DNA of 64,000 nucleotides, from the NCBI RefSeq assembly GCF_002802865.1, contig NZ_PGLQ01000002.1:96110-160109 (forward strand), given 5' to 3'. The notes under the pieces were generated by a model, which did not search any database, was not told where the DNA came from, and saw only the letters and a program-made list of their open reading frames with translations. The translations under genes were made by a program, and so were the position numbers. Origin of the DNA: Bifidobacterium scaligerum. GTDB lineage: Bacteria > Actinomycetota > Actinomycetes > Actinomycetales > Bifidobacteriaceae. This document shows, in pieces, positions 47,535 through 56,300 of the stretch (its first letter is position 1; every line of letters starts with the position of its first letter).

Positions 47535-48599
47535 TCACTCCCCCATCACAAACTGTTCGGCGAAGCGCACATCGCCTTCGACCAAGTCATGCATATCGTT
47601 GATGTCGCTACGCAGCAGGAGCGTACGCTCCATGCCCACGCCAAACGCGAAGCCGGTGTACTCGTTCGGATCGATGCCGGCGGACTTCAGCACGTTCGGG
47701 TTGACCATACCGCAACCGCCCCATTCGAGCCAGCCGGGACCGCCCTTCTTGTCCGGGAACCACAGATCAAGCTCAGCGCTTGGCTCCGTGAACGGGAAGT
47801 AGCTCGGGCGTAGACGGGTCTTGGCTTCCGGTCCGAACATGGCCACGGCGAGCTTATCCAGCACACCCTTCAGATCGGCCATGGTCAGATGCTTGTCCAC
47901 GGCGAGCGCTTCGCACTGATGGAACACCGGCGTATGGGTGGCGTCCAGCTCGTCGGTACGGAATACACGCCCCGGGCTGGCGATGTACAGCGGCACGCCA
48001 CGGGTGAGCAGCGCACGGACCTGATCGGAGGAGGTCTGGGTACGCACAACCATATTGGAGCCGACGAAGCCGGCGGCATCCTTGGCCTGATTGCCTTTGA
48101 CGTAGAACGTGTCCTGCATTTGGCGGGCCGGATGATCCGGACCGAAGTTCAGGGAGTCGAAGTTATACCATTCGGCTTCCACCTCGGGGCCGGAGGAGAT
48201 CTGCCATCCCATCGAGATGAAGAAGTCCTCGACATCTTCCATCAGCTTGGCGAGCGGGTGGCGGGCACCAAGCGGCTTACGGTTCACCGGCAGCGTCATG
48301 TCCACGGTCTCGGCGGCGAGTGCGGCATTCTCCGCGGCTTCCTTGAGTTCGGCTTCCTTGGGCCCGAATGCGCGGCCGAAGTCGGCGCGCAGCTTGCCCA
48401 TAAGCTTGCCGGCTTCCTTCTTCTCGTCCTTCGGCAGCTTTCCGATGGCCTTACTGGCCTGGGTCATCGCCGAATCAGCGCCGGCGTATTCGGTTCTGAT
48501 GGCTTTCAATTCCTCCAACGTGGAGGCATTCTGGATTTTCGCGATGCCTTCGGCAACCGCATCGGTCACCTTCTGCGCATCGAATAGCGCTTCTGCCAC
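47535..48599 (-). CDS. pheS: Phenylalanyl-tRNA synthetase alpha subunit
   Basis: Catalytic subunit that charges tRNA-Phe, 354 residues with the chosen start. Class II motif 2 is visible in SPGRVFRTDELDATHTPVFHQ, motif 3 in GFAFGVGMERTLLL, and the N-terminal coiled coil at about 1-95. The GTG at 48599 is preferred because GGAAAGG lies six bases upstream and the resulting N-terminus (AEALFDAQKV) is normal; the ATG at 48629 is open but has no such site. It forms an operon with pheT. The 215-base upstream gap contains a GACCCC/GGGGTC palindrome near 48706-48718 and no leader that I can name. Confidence 0.95.
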   Translation of the reverse strand: MAEALFDAQKVTDAVAEGIAKIQNASTLEELKAIRTEYAGADSAMTQASKAIGKLPKDEKKEAGKLMGKLRADFGRAFGPKEAELKEAAENAALAAETVDMTLPVNRKPLGARHPLAKLMEDVEDFFISMGWQISSGPEVEAEWYNFDSLNFGPDHPARQMQDTFYVKGNQAKDAAGFVGSNMVVRTQTSSDQVRALLTRGVPLYIASPGRVFRTDELDATHTPVFHQCEALAVDKHLTMADLKGVLDKLAVAMFGPEAKTRLRPSYFPFTEPSAELDLWFPDKKGGPGWLEWGGCGMVNPNVLKSAGIDPNEYTGFAFGVGMERTLLLRSDINDMHDLVEGDVRFAEQFVMGE

Positions 48600-48814
48600 G
48601 AGCACCCTTTCCTTGTTGTCGCTTTCCATGCCGCCCAGCTATGCCTGCGAACATGGGTTTTCCAAGCAATGTCCAACATCACATTGTCACGATATGACTC
48701 GACATGACCCCCGGGGTCCATTACTCGATCAGTCAAAAACACGAAGACCCACAAGACTGCAGGATGCCCCTATACGTGGAGTCATAATGAAGCCGCACGC
48801 AGACAATACAACGT

Positions 48815-49681
48815 TCAGATCGTTTCCCGACCAGCCATCGCCAAGCTCAGCAGCATCACCGCAGCCGAAGTGCCGAGGTTCAACGACTCGGCCTTGCCGT
48901 AGATCGGAATCGAAACAATACGATCGCACTGCTCCAGAATTGCGGGTTCCAAACCACGTGCCTCATTGCCGAACAGCACGGCCTTGCCTGAGGTCACCGA
49001 GTCCACATTCGCCAGCACCTGAGGCAGACTTTCCGGCTTGCGCCGCTCGGTACCATATACGTCGGCAGCCCAGACATCCAGCTTACGATCGGCAGCCCAG
49101 CCGAAGAACTCCTCGGTTCCCATTCTGAGCACAGGAATATGGAATAGCGATCCGACCGTAGAGCGTACAACCTTGGGGTTGAGCGCATCCACACAGTCGT
49201 CAACGAAAATCACGGCATCGCAACCGGCGGCATCTGCCGCACGAATCACCGTACCGGCGTTACCCGGGTCGCGCACCTGCCAGAATGCGGCGATCTGAGG
49301 CCTCTCCCCCAATTCAAGATCTTCCGGACCGGTATGCATCGCGCGCGCGTTGCCCACGGCGAGAATGCCCTGCGCATCCTTGCTGATCTGCCGAATCACC
49401 TCGCCTGTGCAACGATGCACGTAAATAGTGGCATCCTGCGATTGCTCCACGATCTTTTCCAGCGTGGACGAGATAATACGCGGATGCTCCAACGCCTGCG
49501 CGACCTCTACATAGAGGTCCTGCACTATGTCCGGCCGCCAGGCCACCGCCTCGCGCACCGCCTGCGGACCTTCGATGAGAAATCGTCCGGACCGCTCACG
49601 GCCTTTGGCGCGCGTGAGATCCGTGATGCGACGCACACGGTCCGACTTCGGATTATCAAGAATCTGGGCATTAATCGGCAT
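48815..49681 (-). CDS. SpoU/TrmH-family RNA 2'-O-methyltransferase
   Basis: A 288-residue SAM-dependent enzyme that methylates ribose, usually in 23S rRNA. The N-terminal substrate-binding domain includes FLIEGPQAVREAV. The three SPOUT motifs are present: GNAGTVIRAADAAG, VLFGNEARGLEPAILEQCD, and SIPIYGKAESLNLGTSAAVML, which form the trefoil-knot SAM site. The exact target nucleotide cannot be told. It lies upstream of pheST and is read in the same direction. The palindromic array at 49720-49832 sits directly in its promoter region. Confidence 0.92.
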   Translation of the reverse strand: MPINAQILDNPKSDRVRRITDLTRAKGRERSGRFLIEGPQAVREAVAWRPDIVQDLYVEVAQALEHPRIISSTLEKIVEQSQDATIYVHRCTGEVIRQISKDAQGILAVGNARAMHTGPEDLELGERPQIAAFWQVRDPGNAGTVIRAADAAGCDAVIFVDDCVDALNPKVVRSTVGSLFHIPVLRMGTEEFFGWAADRKLDVWAADVYGTERRKPESLPQVLANVDSVTSGKAVLFGNEARGLEPAILEQCDRIVSIPIYGKAESLNLGTSAAVMLLSLAMAGRETI

Positions 49682-49719
49682 AGGCCTTAGCCTACCGCAA
49701 GACCATCATGATCATTGTC

Positions 49720-49832
49720 AGCGTACGTTTTTCCAGAGTTTATTCCCCTACTTCTGCAGGAACGTACGCTGAGTGAACCTCAGTGTACGTTCCCTAAGAT
49801 GAGGAGCGGTATAGTCTGGAAAAACGTACGCT
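49720..49832. repeat. Nested palindromic array with four AACGTACGCT-like sites
   Basis: An outer 18-bp perfect inverted repeat (49720-49737 against 49815-49832) encloses an inner hairpin of 15 pairs with one wobble (49759-49773 against 49779-49793; five-base loop). Each of the four arms carries AACGTACGCT or a one-base variant (the third has AGTGTACGTT). The element lies between ykoC and the SpoU methyltransferase gene, starting 39 bases upstream of the latter. It could be a multi-site operator, a structured RNA or a small palindromic mobile remnant. The sequence alone does not decide. Confidence 0.7.
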
Positions 49833-49889
49833 TATCCGTCTATTGGACATGTCTCCGTCGGAGGTACTTCCGTCGGTGTCGGACGTGCC

Positions 49890-50744
49890 TCACGCACCGT
49901 GCAACGGGGAATGCCAGTTTCCGGTGGCAACGGCGATGCCGACGGCGGTCAGCGGAATGATGATGCTGACGACATACGAAACCCAGTCAATGGTGTGCAA
50001 TTCGGAGACACGCGCCTGACTGCGCTCGGCATCTCCGCCAAAACCGCGTGCCTCCATGGCCGTGGCCAATTTGGTGGCGCGACGGATGGACAACACCAAC
50101 AGGCCAAACGCCTGGGAGAAGATGCGCACCACCGCGTTGCCATCCCCCAAACCGCGGGAGCGACGGGAAAGCCCAAGAGCTCGCCAATCCTCCTGCAGCA
50201 AAGTGAACATGCGAATGCCGGCCAGACCGCCGTACACGAATCGGGGCGAAAGATGCAGAATCTGCACCAAGCCATCCGCAAGATCGGTGGGATCAAGACC
50301 AAGCATGAAAATCACGCTGGGAACCGCAATAGCAGCCACACGCAGGAATGTTGCAGCGGCGATATACAACGATCCGTCACTGATGGTCACCGCACCCCAC
50401 GAGCAATAGATCGTGCCACCGGTGCGACCGTACATCATGATGGTGATGAAGCCGAAAAACGCGCCCCACCACACGGGCCATGTGCGTCGTATCACCGTGA
50501 GCGGGTTGATGCCGCCGATCCACAGCAGAACCAGCACTACACCGAACTGAATGGAGCCGGAGACCACATCCAGCGTGAAGAACAATGGCAGGCTCATCAT
50601 CAGCGGGCAGATAAAACGACTGACCGGGTTGAGTTTGGCGATGAACCATGATTGCGAAGCCGGTTTGGCCTGCTCATGCCGCTCTTCGGGAGGAGTCACG
50701 GCAATGGAGAGGCCTGTAGGTTGCGTTTCAGATGCGCTACTCAT
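49890..50744 (-). CDS. ykoC: Energy-coupling factor transporter transmembrane (T) subunit of the HMP transporter
   Basis: A 284-residue membrane protein that links the substrate-binding S subunit to the ATPase. It has about five hydrophobic segments, and two EcfT-type coupling motifs are visible: SRRSRGLG and AMEARGFGG. AAAGGAG lies six bases before the ATG. It follows the double ATPase by 12 bases. In the ykoEDC arrangement the substrate is hydroxymethylpyrimidine or another thiamine precursor, which agrees with the TPP riboswitch at the operon head. Confidence 0.9.
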   Translation of the reverse strand: MSSASETQPTGLSIAVTPPEERHEQAKPASQSWFIAKLNPVSRFICPLMMSLPLFFTLDVVSGSIQFGVVLVLLWIGGINPLTVIRRTWPVWWGAFFGFITIMMYGRTGGTIYCSWGAVTISDGSLYIAAATFLRVAAIAVPSVIFMLGLDPTDLADGLVQILHLSPRFVYGGLAGIRMFTLLQEDWRALGLSRRSRGLGDGNAVVRIFSQAFGLLVLSIRRATKLATAMEARGFGGDAERSQARVSELHTIDWVSYVVSIIIPLTAVGIAVATGNWHSPLHGA

Positions 50745-50756
50745 CGCACTCTCCTT

Positions 50757-52403
50757 TCATCTTTCATCAGTTGTCGTTGAGGCCATAGTCGCAGCCTCCT
50801 TCGAGGCCATTGTTGATTCGGCTGAATCGTTACCTTCGCGATATGCCGAACCATTTGCCGTAGGCTCGAATTGGATGGGAATCGCACCCAGCGATTCGAC
50901 CAACGGCTCATCATGGGTGACCATGATCACCGTGCATCCGAGGTCTCGAATACCGGCTATCAGTTTGACCATTTCAGACCACGTGCGGAAATCCTGACCG
51001 AACGTCGGTTCATCCATAATCAGAATGCGCGGCGCGGCGGCCAACATGGAAGCGACGGAAAGCCTCCGCTTTTCGCCGCCGGACAAGGTGTAGGGGTTGC
51101 CCGGCGCGAATCGGGTGAGATTCATACGCTCCAGCATTTCATCAGCGATTTGATAGGCTTCCTCTTGGGTTTTACCCATCGATTTCGGCCCGATAGCCAC
51201 CTCATCACGTACCGTGTTGGCGGCGAACTGGTGCTCAGGCTCCTGAAACACCATGCCGATGCGTCCCAATAGCTGGCGGCTCTTCCAATGGAACGGCTCC
51301 AGACGATCCGGCTTGGGAGCGAGACTCTGCGCAATGCGAACGTGCCCGGCCAACGGCTTGAGCAAACCGGCCAACGTCAGCGCCAGCGTTGATTTGCCGG
51401 CACCGTTGGGCCCCATCAGGGCATATATCGAGCCCGGATAAAAATCAAGATTGATTCCGGTGCCGAGTGCGCTGCCACGGCCGAAACTCAAATCCCGGCA
51501 TTGCAATACCGGCTCATCAGGGTCAAGAGAGACGTTCAGCGCCGAGGATGAGGCCTGGAAATGAATGCCGTCTTCCTCACGGACATGACCGGCACGGAAA
51601 TCCGGAATGGCGCGGCCCGGCACCCAGGCACCACCCTGCGCGAGCACATCGCCCATTGCGGAGAACACCTCATCCGGTGTGCCGTCTGCGAGAACACCGC
51701 CTTCATGATTGTCACCATCGCCCGAGGCCCCGAGCACGATCACACGATCCACCAAGTCAAGCCACACATCGATATGGTGTTCGACCACCACCATGGTCTG
51801 ACCAGTGGATTCAACTACATGCTTGACCGCCTCATGGACTTCCTTGACGCCTTCGGGATCAAGGTTGGCAGTAGGCTCGTCGAGCAACAGGAGACCCGGT
51901 CTCATGGCCAGTACATCAGCCAATGCCAAACGTTGGCGCTGTCCGCCAGACAAATGGCGGGTGGAGTGGGTCAGTTCCAGCGATTCAAGGCCGACAATGT
52001 CAAGCGCCTCGCGGACGCGTCGCCATGTTTCATCACGTGGAATGCCGAGATTCTCGCAAGCGAAAGCGGCATCATCACCGGCGCGTTCCAGAATGATCTG
52101 CGAATCGGGATCTTGCAGCACCAAACCGGCTTTGCCACGGGCCGCACGGACGTCCAGTCCGCCTATGGTAAGCTCGCCTTCGCTTTCACCCTCATCATCA
52201 CTGCCCAAGACACCGGCCATCGCCGCCATAAAGGTAGATTTGCCGGCACCGGATGATCCAAGCAGCAGTACACGCTCGCCAGGGCGAATCGTAAGATTCA
52301 CGTGGCGTAATGCGAAATCCTTACGAGTAGAATGACGCCAACCCCAGTCGCGTGCTTCGACACCGACTGGGGTTGGCTGTTCAAATTGCGTACGGTTGTT
52401 CAC
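50757..52403 (-). CDS. ykoD: Energy-coupling factor transporter fused double ATPase
   Basis: A 548-residue protein with two ABC ATPase domains in one chain. Domain 1 has GSSGAGKST, LSGGQRQRLALA and LLLLDEPTANLD; domain 2, from about residue 280, has GPNGAGKSTLALT, LSGGEKRRLSVA and ILIMDEPTFGQD. Together they energise the transporter formed with YkoE and YkoC. The start is a GTG at 52403, three bases after the ykoE stop. The last 35 residues are Ser/Ala/Thr/Glu-rich and outside the ATPase fold. Confidence 0.93.
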   Translation of the reverse strand: MNNRTQFEQPTPVGVEARDWGWRHSTRKDFALRHVNLTIRPGERVLLLGSSGAGKSTFMAAMAGVLGSDDEGESEGELTIGGLDVRAARGKAGLVLQDPDSQIILERAGDDAAFACENLGIPRDETWRRVREALDIVGLESLELTHSTRHLSGGQRQRLALADVLAMRPGLLLLDEPTANLDPEGVKEVHEAVKHVVESTGQTMVVVEHHIDVWLDLVDRVIVLGASGDGDNHEGGVLADGTPDEVFSAMGDVLAQGGAWVPGRAIPDFRAGHVREEDGIHFQASSSALNVSLDPDEPVLQCRDLSFGRGSALGTGINLDFYPGSIYALMGPNGAGKSTLALTLAGLLKPLAGHVRIAQSLAPKPDRLEPFHWKSRQLLGRIGMVFQEPEHQFAANTVRDEVAIGPKSMGKTQEEAYQIADEMLERMNLTRFAPGNPYTLSGGEKRRLSVASMLAAAPRILIMDEPTFGQDFRTWSEMVKLIAGIRDLGCTVIMVTHDEPLVESLGAIPIQFEPTANGSAYREGNDSAESTMASKEAATMASTTTDER

Positions 52404-52406
52404 CGA

Positions 52407-53033
52407 TCAGACCAGCGCTTTCGTCCTACCGGACTCAAAACGATCCAGCACACCGGTGGCAGCGATGGCGCGCTGCACGAGCCACATGAGGATACCGGCG
52501 ATCACGGCACCGGAAAGCACAGTGGTGAACAGGTAGCCCAAACCGTAAGCGCCGAAGTAGCCGCCCTCGGTACCGACGTAGCCGCCGACCGGGGAGAACT
52601 CGTACAGATAGTTGCCGAATCCTGCGAGCGCACCGGAAAGGGTGACGGTCAACGGGTTCCACTTGCGGTAACGCAGAGCAGCAAAGATGATCTCAGCGAA
52701 CACACCCTGCACCAGGCCGATAATGATGGAACCGCTGATACCGAACACGCCGCCGGCACCGATGATGTATTCGATGCAAGCCGCAATCAGCTCAGCGTAA
52801 ATCGCAGCACCCGGCTTGCGCACGATCACTGCGGCCAGAGGACCGGCGAACAGCCAGAATGCGCATACCAGACCGCTAAAGCCCGGAAGCAGCGCATCCA
52901 AAGCGGTGGTCGGAATCTTGTAAATCAAATCCCAACCGGCGAAGATAACACCGGATGCAACAGCGATGATGGAAGCGACGACGATATCCACGACGCGCCA
53001 CTTGTAGTTGGCCTTGGCAACGGCTTCTGCCAT
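52407..53033 (-). CDS. ykoE: Energy-coupling factor transporter substrate-binding (S) subunit, HMP/thiamine type
   Basis: A 208-residue membrane protein with about six hydrophobic segments; DIVVASIIAVASGVIFAGWD and EYIIGAGGVFGISGSIIIGL are typical of YkoE. It binds hydroxymethylpyrimidine or a related thiamine precursor from outside. The ATG at 53033 has GAGGG eight bases upstream, better than the ATG at 53081. It is the first gene of the ykoE-D-C operon and lies behind a TPP riboswitch, which supports the substrate call. Confidence 0.92.
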   Translation of the reverse strand: MAEAVAKANYKWRVVDIVVASIIAVASGVIFAGWDLIYKIPTTALDALLPGFSGLVCAFWLFAGPLAAVIVRKPGAAIYAELIAACIEYIIGAGGVFGISGSIIIGLVQGVFAEIIFAALRYRKWNPLTVTLSGALAGFGNYLYEFSPVGGYVGTEGGYFGAYGLGYLFTTVLSGAVIAGILMWLVQRAIAATGVLDRFESGRTKALV

Positions 53034-53121
53034 AACAGTGCCCTCTCTCTCATTTCGCGCAAGCCATGACGAGTAACCCACGCGGACTTAGTTCAGGCAC
53101 GGGTAGATAAGAGTGAAGAGC

Positions 53122-53214
53122 GACAATTCCGTGACGAACGGCATTACCCGGTCACGTTCCATCGGTCGAGACTGACGTCTCCTCTCAGCCGCCCTAACCG
53201 GCAGCTCCCGTGTC
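53122..53214 (-). promoter_or_regulatory. TPP riboswitch (THI element) of the ykoEDC operon
   Basis: On the minus strand the boxes are CGGGAGCTGCCGG, GGCGGCTGAGAGG, and GGAACGTGACCGGGTAATGCCG followed later by CACGGAATTGTC, the standard THI core. The ends GACA and TGTC can pair as P1. No T-tailed terminator lies between it and ykoE. Instead GTGCC (53100-53096) can pair with GGCAC (53042-53038), next to the ribosome site GAGGG, so translational control is likely. Confidence 0.9.
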
Positions 53215-53227
53215 AACTCCCCGACTA

Positions 53228-53283
53228 TAAAACAACCCGTCGCCAAAGGCAAGAGTGTTGTCTCAAACCAATGGCGACGGGTT
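53228..53283 (-). terminator. Terminator of the surface-protein gene
   Basis: A 12-bp perfect stem (53234-53245 against 53272-53283) with a 26-base loop, followed on the minus strand by TTTTA. It lies 33 bases beyond the stop of the surface-protein gene and just upstream of the ykoE leader. Confidence 0.75.
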
Positions 53284-53316
53284 TCGTAGGATGTGGCTTT
53301 CAGTCAGCGGCAATCG

Positions 53317-56300
53317 TCAGCGGCGCTTGCGGCTGAAGGAAAGCACGATGCCGGCGAGGAATGCCATCAACGCGGACAGACCGGCGATACCGCCGACCGC
53401 GACGCCGGTGGAGGACAGCGGTGTCTTGTTCGGCTTGGCAGCGGAACCGTTGTTATCGGTCTTGTCGTTGCCCTTGTCGGTGTCATCATTGTCGCCGTCG
53501 TTATCATCATTGTCGCCGTCGTCCGGATTCGTGGTGGAATCCGCGGTGACGGTGACCGTCGCGGTGATGGTGAAGGTGACGGTCTGCGATTCCTCGGCAT
53601 CCGCAGCGGCGGCAACGCCGGAAGCGTCAGCTGGCACCGTGACCGTGCCGGAGACGGTAAACGTTCCGACTTTGGCCAGCAGCGCGGTATCGATGTCATT
53701 CCACACCACTGCGGCAGCGAGTGTATCGCCGTTCGACCATACGACATCCGTCTCGGCAGGCAGCTGCGGCATCACACCGGCCTTTGTGGTCACCTCGATA
53801 GCGCCATCGTTCGCCAGCTTGGACGGAGTGGCCGGGGTGACACGCACCTGGACGCTGACTTCGCCTTCCCAGCCGGCGACTGTGCCCGTAAGCTCGTAGT
53901 CGCCGCCGGCCAGCGCCTTGTACGCGTCCGACTCGGCCCACGTGACACCCACCTGAGAGTCAGTGCCATTGGACCAATGCGCAGTCAGCGTGGCAGGCAG
54001 GTCGGGAGCCTCACCGGATGCCGTGGTCACCGGATCGGCCGGGGAATCCACACCGGTGATCGTCGCCGCAACGACGGTGACGGCTACGGTAACCGACTGC
54101 CCCTTGACGGAGCCGGTCACGGTGAATTCGCCGGCCTGATCCAGCTTCGCTTCGTCGTACGTATCCCAAATGATGGCCTCGGATGAGGTCTCGCCGTTCG
54201 ACCACGTCACCACAGCGGTTTGCGGCAGCACGGGAGCGACCTTTTCGAGCGTGGAGACACCGGCGGGGCCAGCAGCTCCAATAACCTTGGCGGCCTTCAC
54301 CTGCACGGTGAACGGCACATCGCCACTCCAGCCGTCCACACGGCCGGTCACAGCCACGTCGTGCGCGGTACGCGGATGATTCCAGCCATCAGGAAGGGTC
54401 AACGGCACGTTCACAGTCGAAGTCTTGCCATCGTTCCAGATCAGTGTCGCCTTGCCGGTGGCAGTCGGCTTCGGATCCGTATCAGCGGCGGTGGCGACTT
54501 CGATGGATTCGTTGGATGGGGTGACAGCGGTGATGGCACGAGCCGCGACGTTCACCGTAACGGTGACGGTAGCCTTCTTACCGTCGATGGTAATGCCCTT
54601 GACGGTACCAGTCACGTCGAACTGGCCTGCCGCTGCATACCGGTCGGCGTCGATCGCCTTCCACGTAACAGCCTCGGTGGTAGTCGTGCCATCGGACCAT
54701 GTGACGGTGGCCTTCACTTGGCTCAGGTCAGGCTTGTTGGTGGCGATGGTGTCCACGCTGGCGGCAGTCGGCTCGACCTTGACGACCACGTTGGTTACAG
54801 TGACCTTCACGGCCTTGGAGGTCACTCCGCCCACGGTTGCGGTGATTTCCGCAGTGCCTTCGGCGAGGGCCTTTATGTTGCCGTTTGCATCAACGGTAGC
54901 GACCTTCTCGTTCGAGGAGGTCCAGGTCACCTTCTGGTCGGTGGCGTTGCCGGGCTTGACTGCGGCAGTGGCCTTTGCGGTACTGCCGATGGCCAGATCG
55001 GGCGAATCCACGGCGACGGTCACATTCGTCACCGGCACGGCTTCGACAGTCACTGTTGCGGTCACCGGGAAGGTGCGCGTGGTGATTTCCGTCGCGCCTT
55101 CGGTCAGACCGGATGCGTCGGACGGAACAGTGACGGTACCGGTAGCGGTGAACGTGCCGACCTTGCCCAGCAACGCGGAGTCAATGTCATTCCATGACAC
55201 AGCCGCGGCGACCTTGTCGCCGTTGGACCAGACAACGTCCAGCTTGCCTGGCAGCTCGGGAGCTACGCCCGTCTTGGTGGTCGCCTCGACCTTGCCGTCG
55301 TTGGCCAGCTTGATTGGAGTGGCCGGCGTGACATGAACCTTGACGTTCACCTTGCCATCCCAACCGGCGACTGTGCCCGTCAGCTCGTAGTCGCCGCCGG
55401 CCAGCGTCTTGTACGCGTCCGACTCGGCCCACGTGACACCCACCTGAGAGTCGGTGCCATTGGACCAATGCGCAGTCAGCGTGGCAGGCAGAGCGGGCTT
55501 CGTGCCGGAAGCGGTCACCACTGTGTCAGCCGGGTTGTCCACACCGGCGATCGTCGCGGCGGTCACCGTTACCGTGATGGTGACGGTCGCATCCTTACCG
55601 TCGATCTGCACGCCCTTGACGGTGCCGGTCACCTCGAAGCTGCCCTGCGCGGCGTACTGGTCGGTATCGATGGACGGCCATTCGATCTTTTCGGCGGAGG
55701 TCTCGCCATTCGACCATGTCACCACAGCGGTTTCGGGCAGCACAGGTGCCACCTTCTCTTCGGTTGAGACGCCGGAAGCGGTTGCGCCCGTGGCCGATGC
55801 GGCCTTCACGTGTACGGTGAACGGGATGTCCGCATCCCAGCCGTTCACGCGACCAATGACAGCCACATCGTGCGCGGTGCGTGGGTGGTTCCAGTCGTCA
55901 GGCAGCGTCAACGACACATCCACGGTCGAGGCCTTGCCGTCATTCCATGTGAGCGTCGCCTTGCCGGTGACGGACGGCTTCGGATCAGCGTCGCCTGCCG
56001 TCTCCACCTCGATACGGGTGTCCGACGGCGTTACTGTCGTGATCACTCGGGCAGCGACGTTCACCGTGACGGTAATCGTCGCGTCAGCGCCGTTGATCTG
56101 CACGTCCTTGACGGTGCCGGTCACCTCAAAGGTGCCCTCAGCGGCGTACTGGTCGGCACCGATGGCAGGCCAGGTCACGTCTTCGTCCGTAGTCGTGCCA
56201 TCGGACCACGTGACCTTCGCCTTCACCTTGCCCAGTTTGGCATCTGGCGCGTTCGTAGCGATTGTGTCCACGACGGTCTCGGTCGGCTCGACCTTGGTGG

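Noticed and set aside
48600..48754. Possible Phe-containing leader peptide before pheS (LWVFVFLTD, TTG start)
   Set aside because: It has only two close Phe codons, a poor start, and no terminator/antiterminator pair of an attenuator could be drawn.
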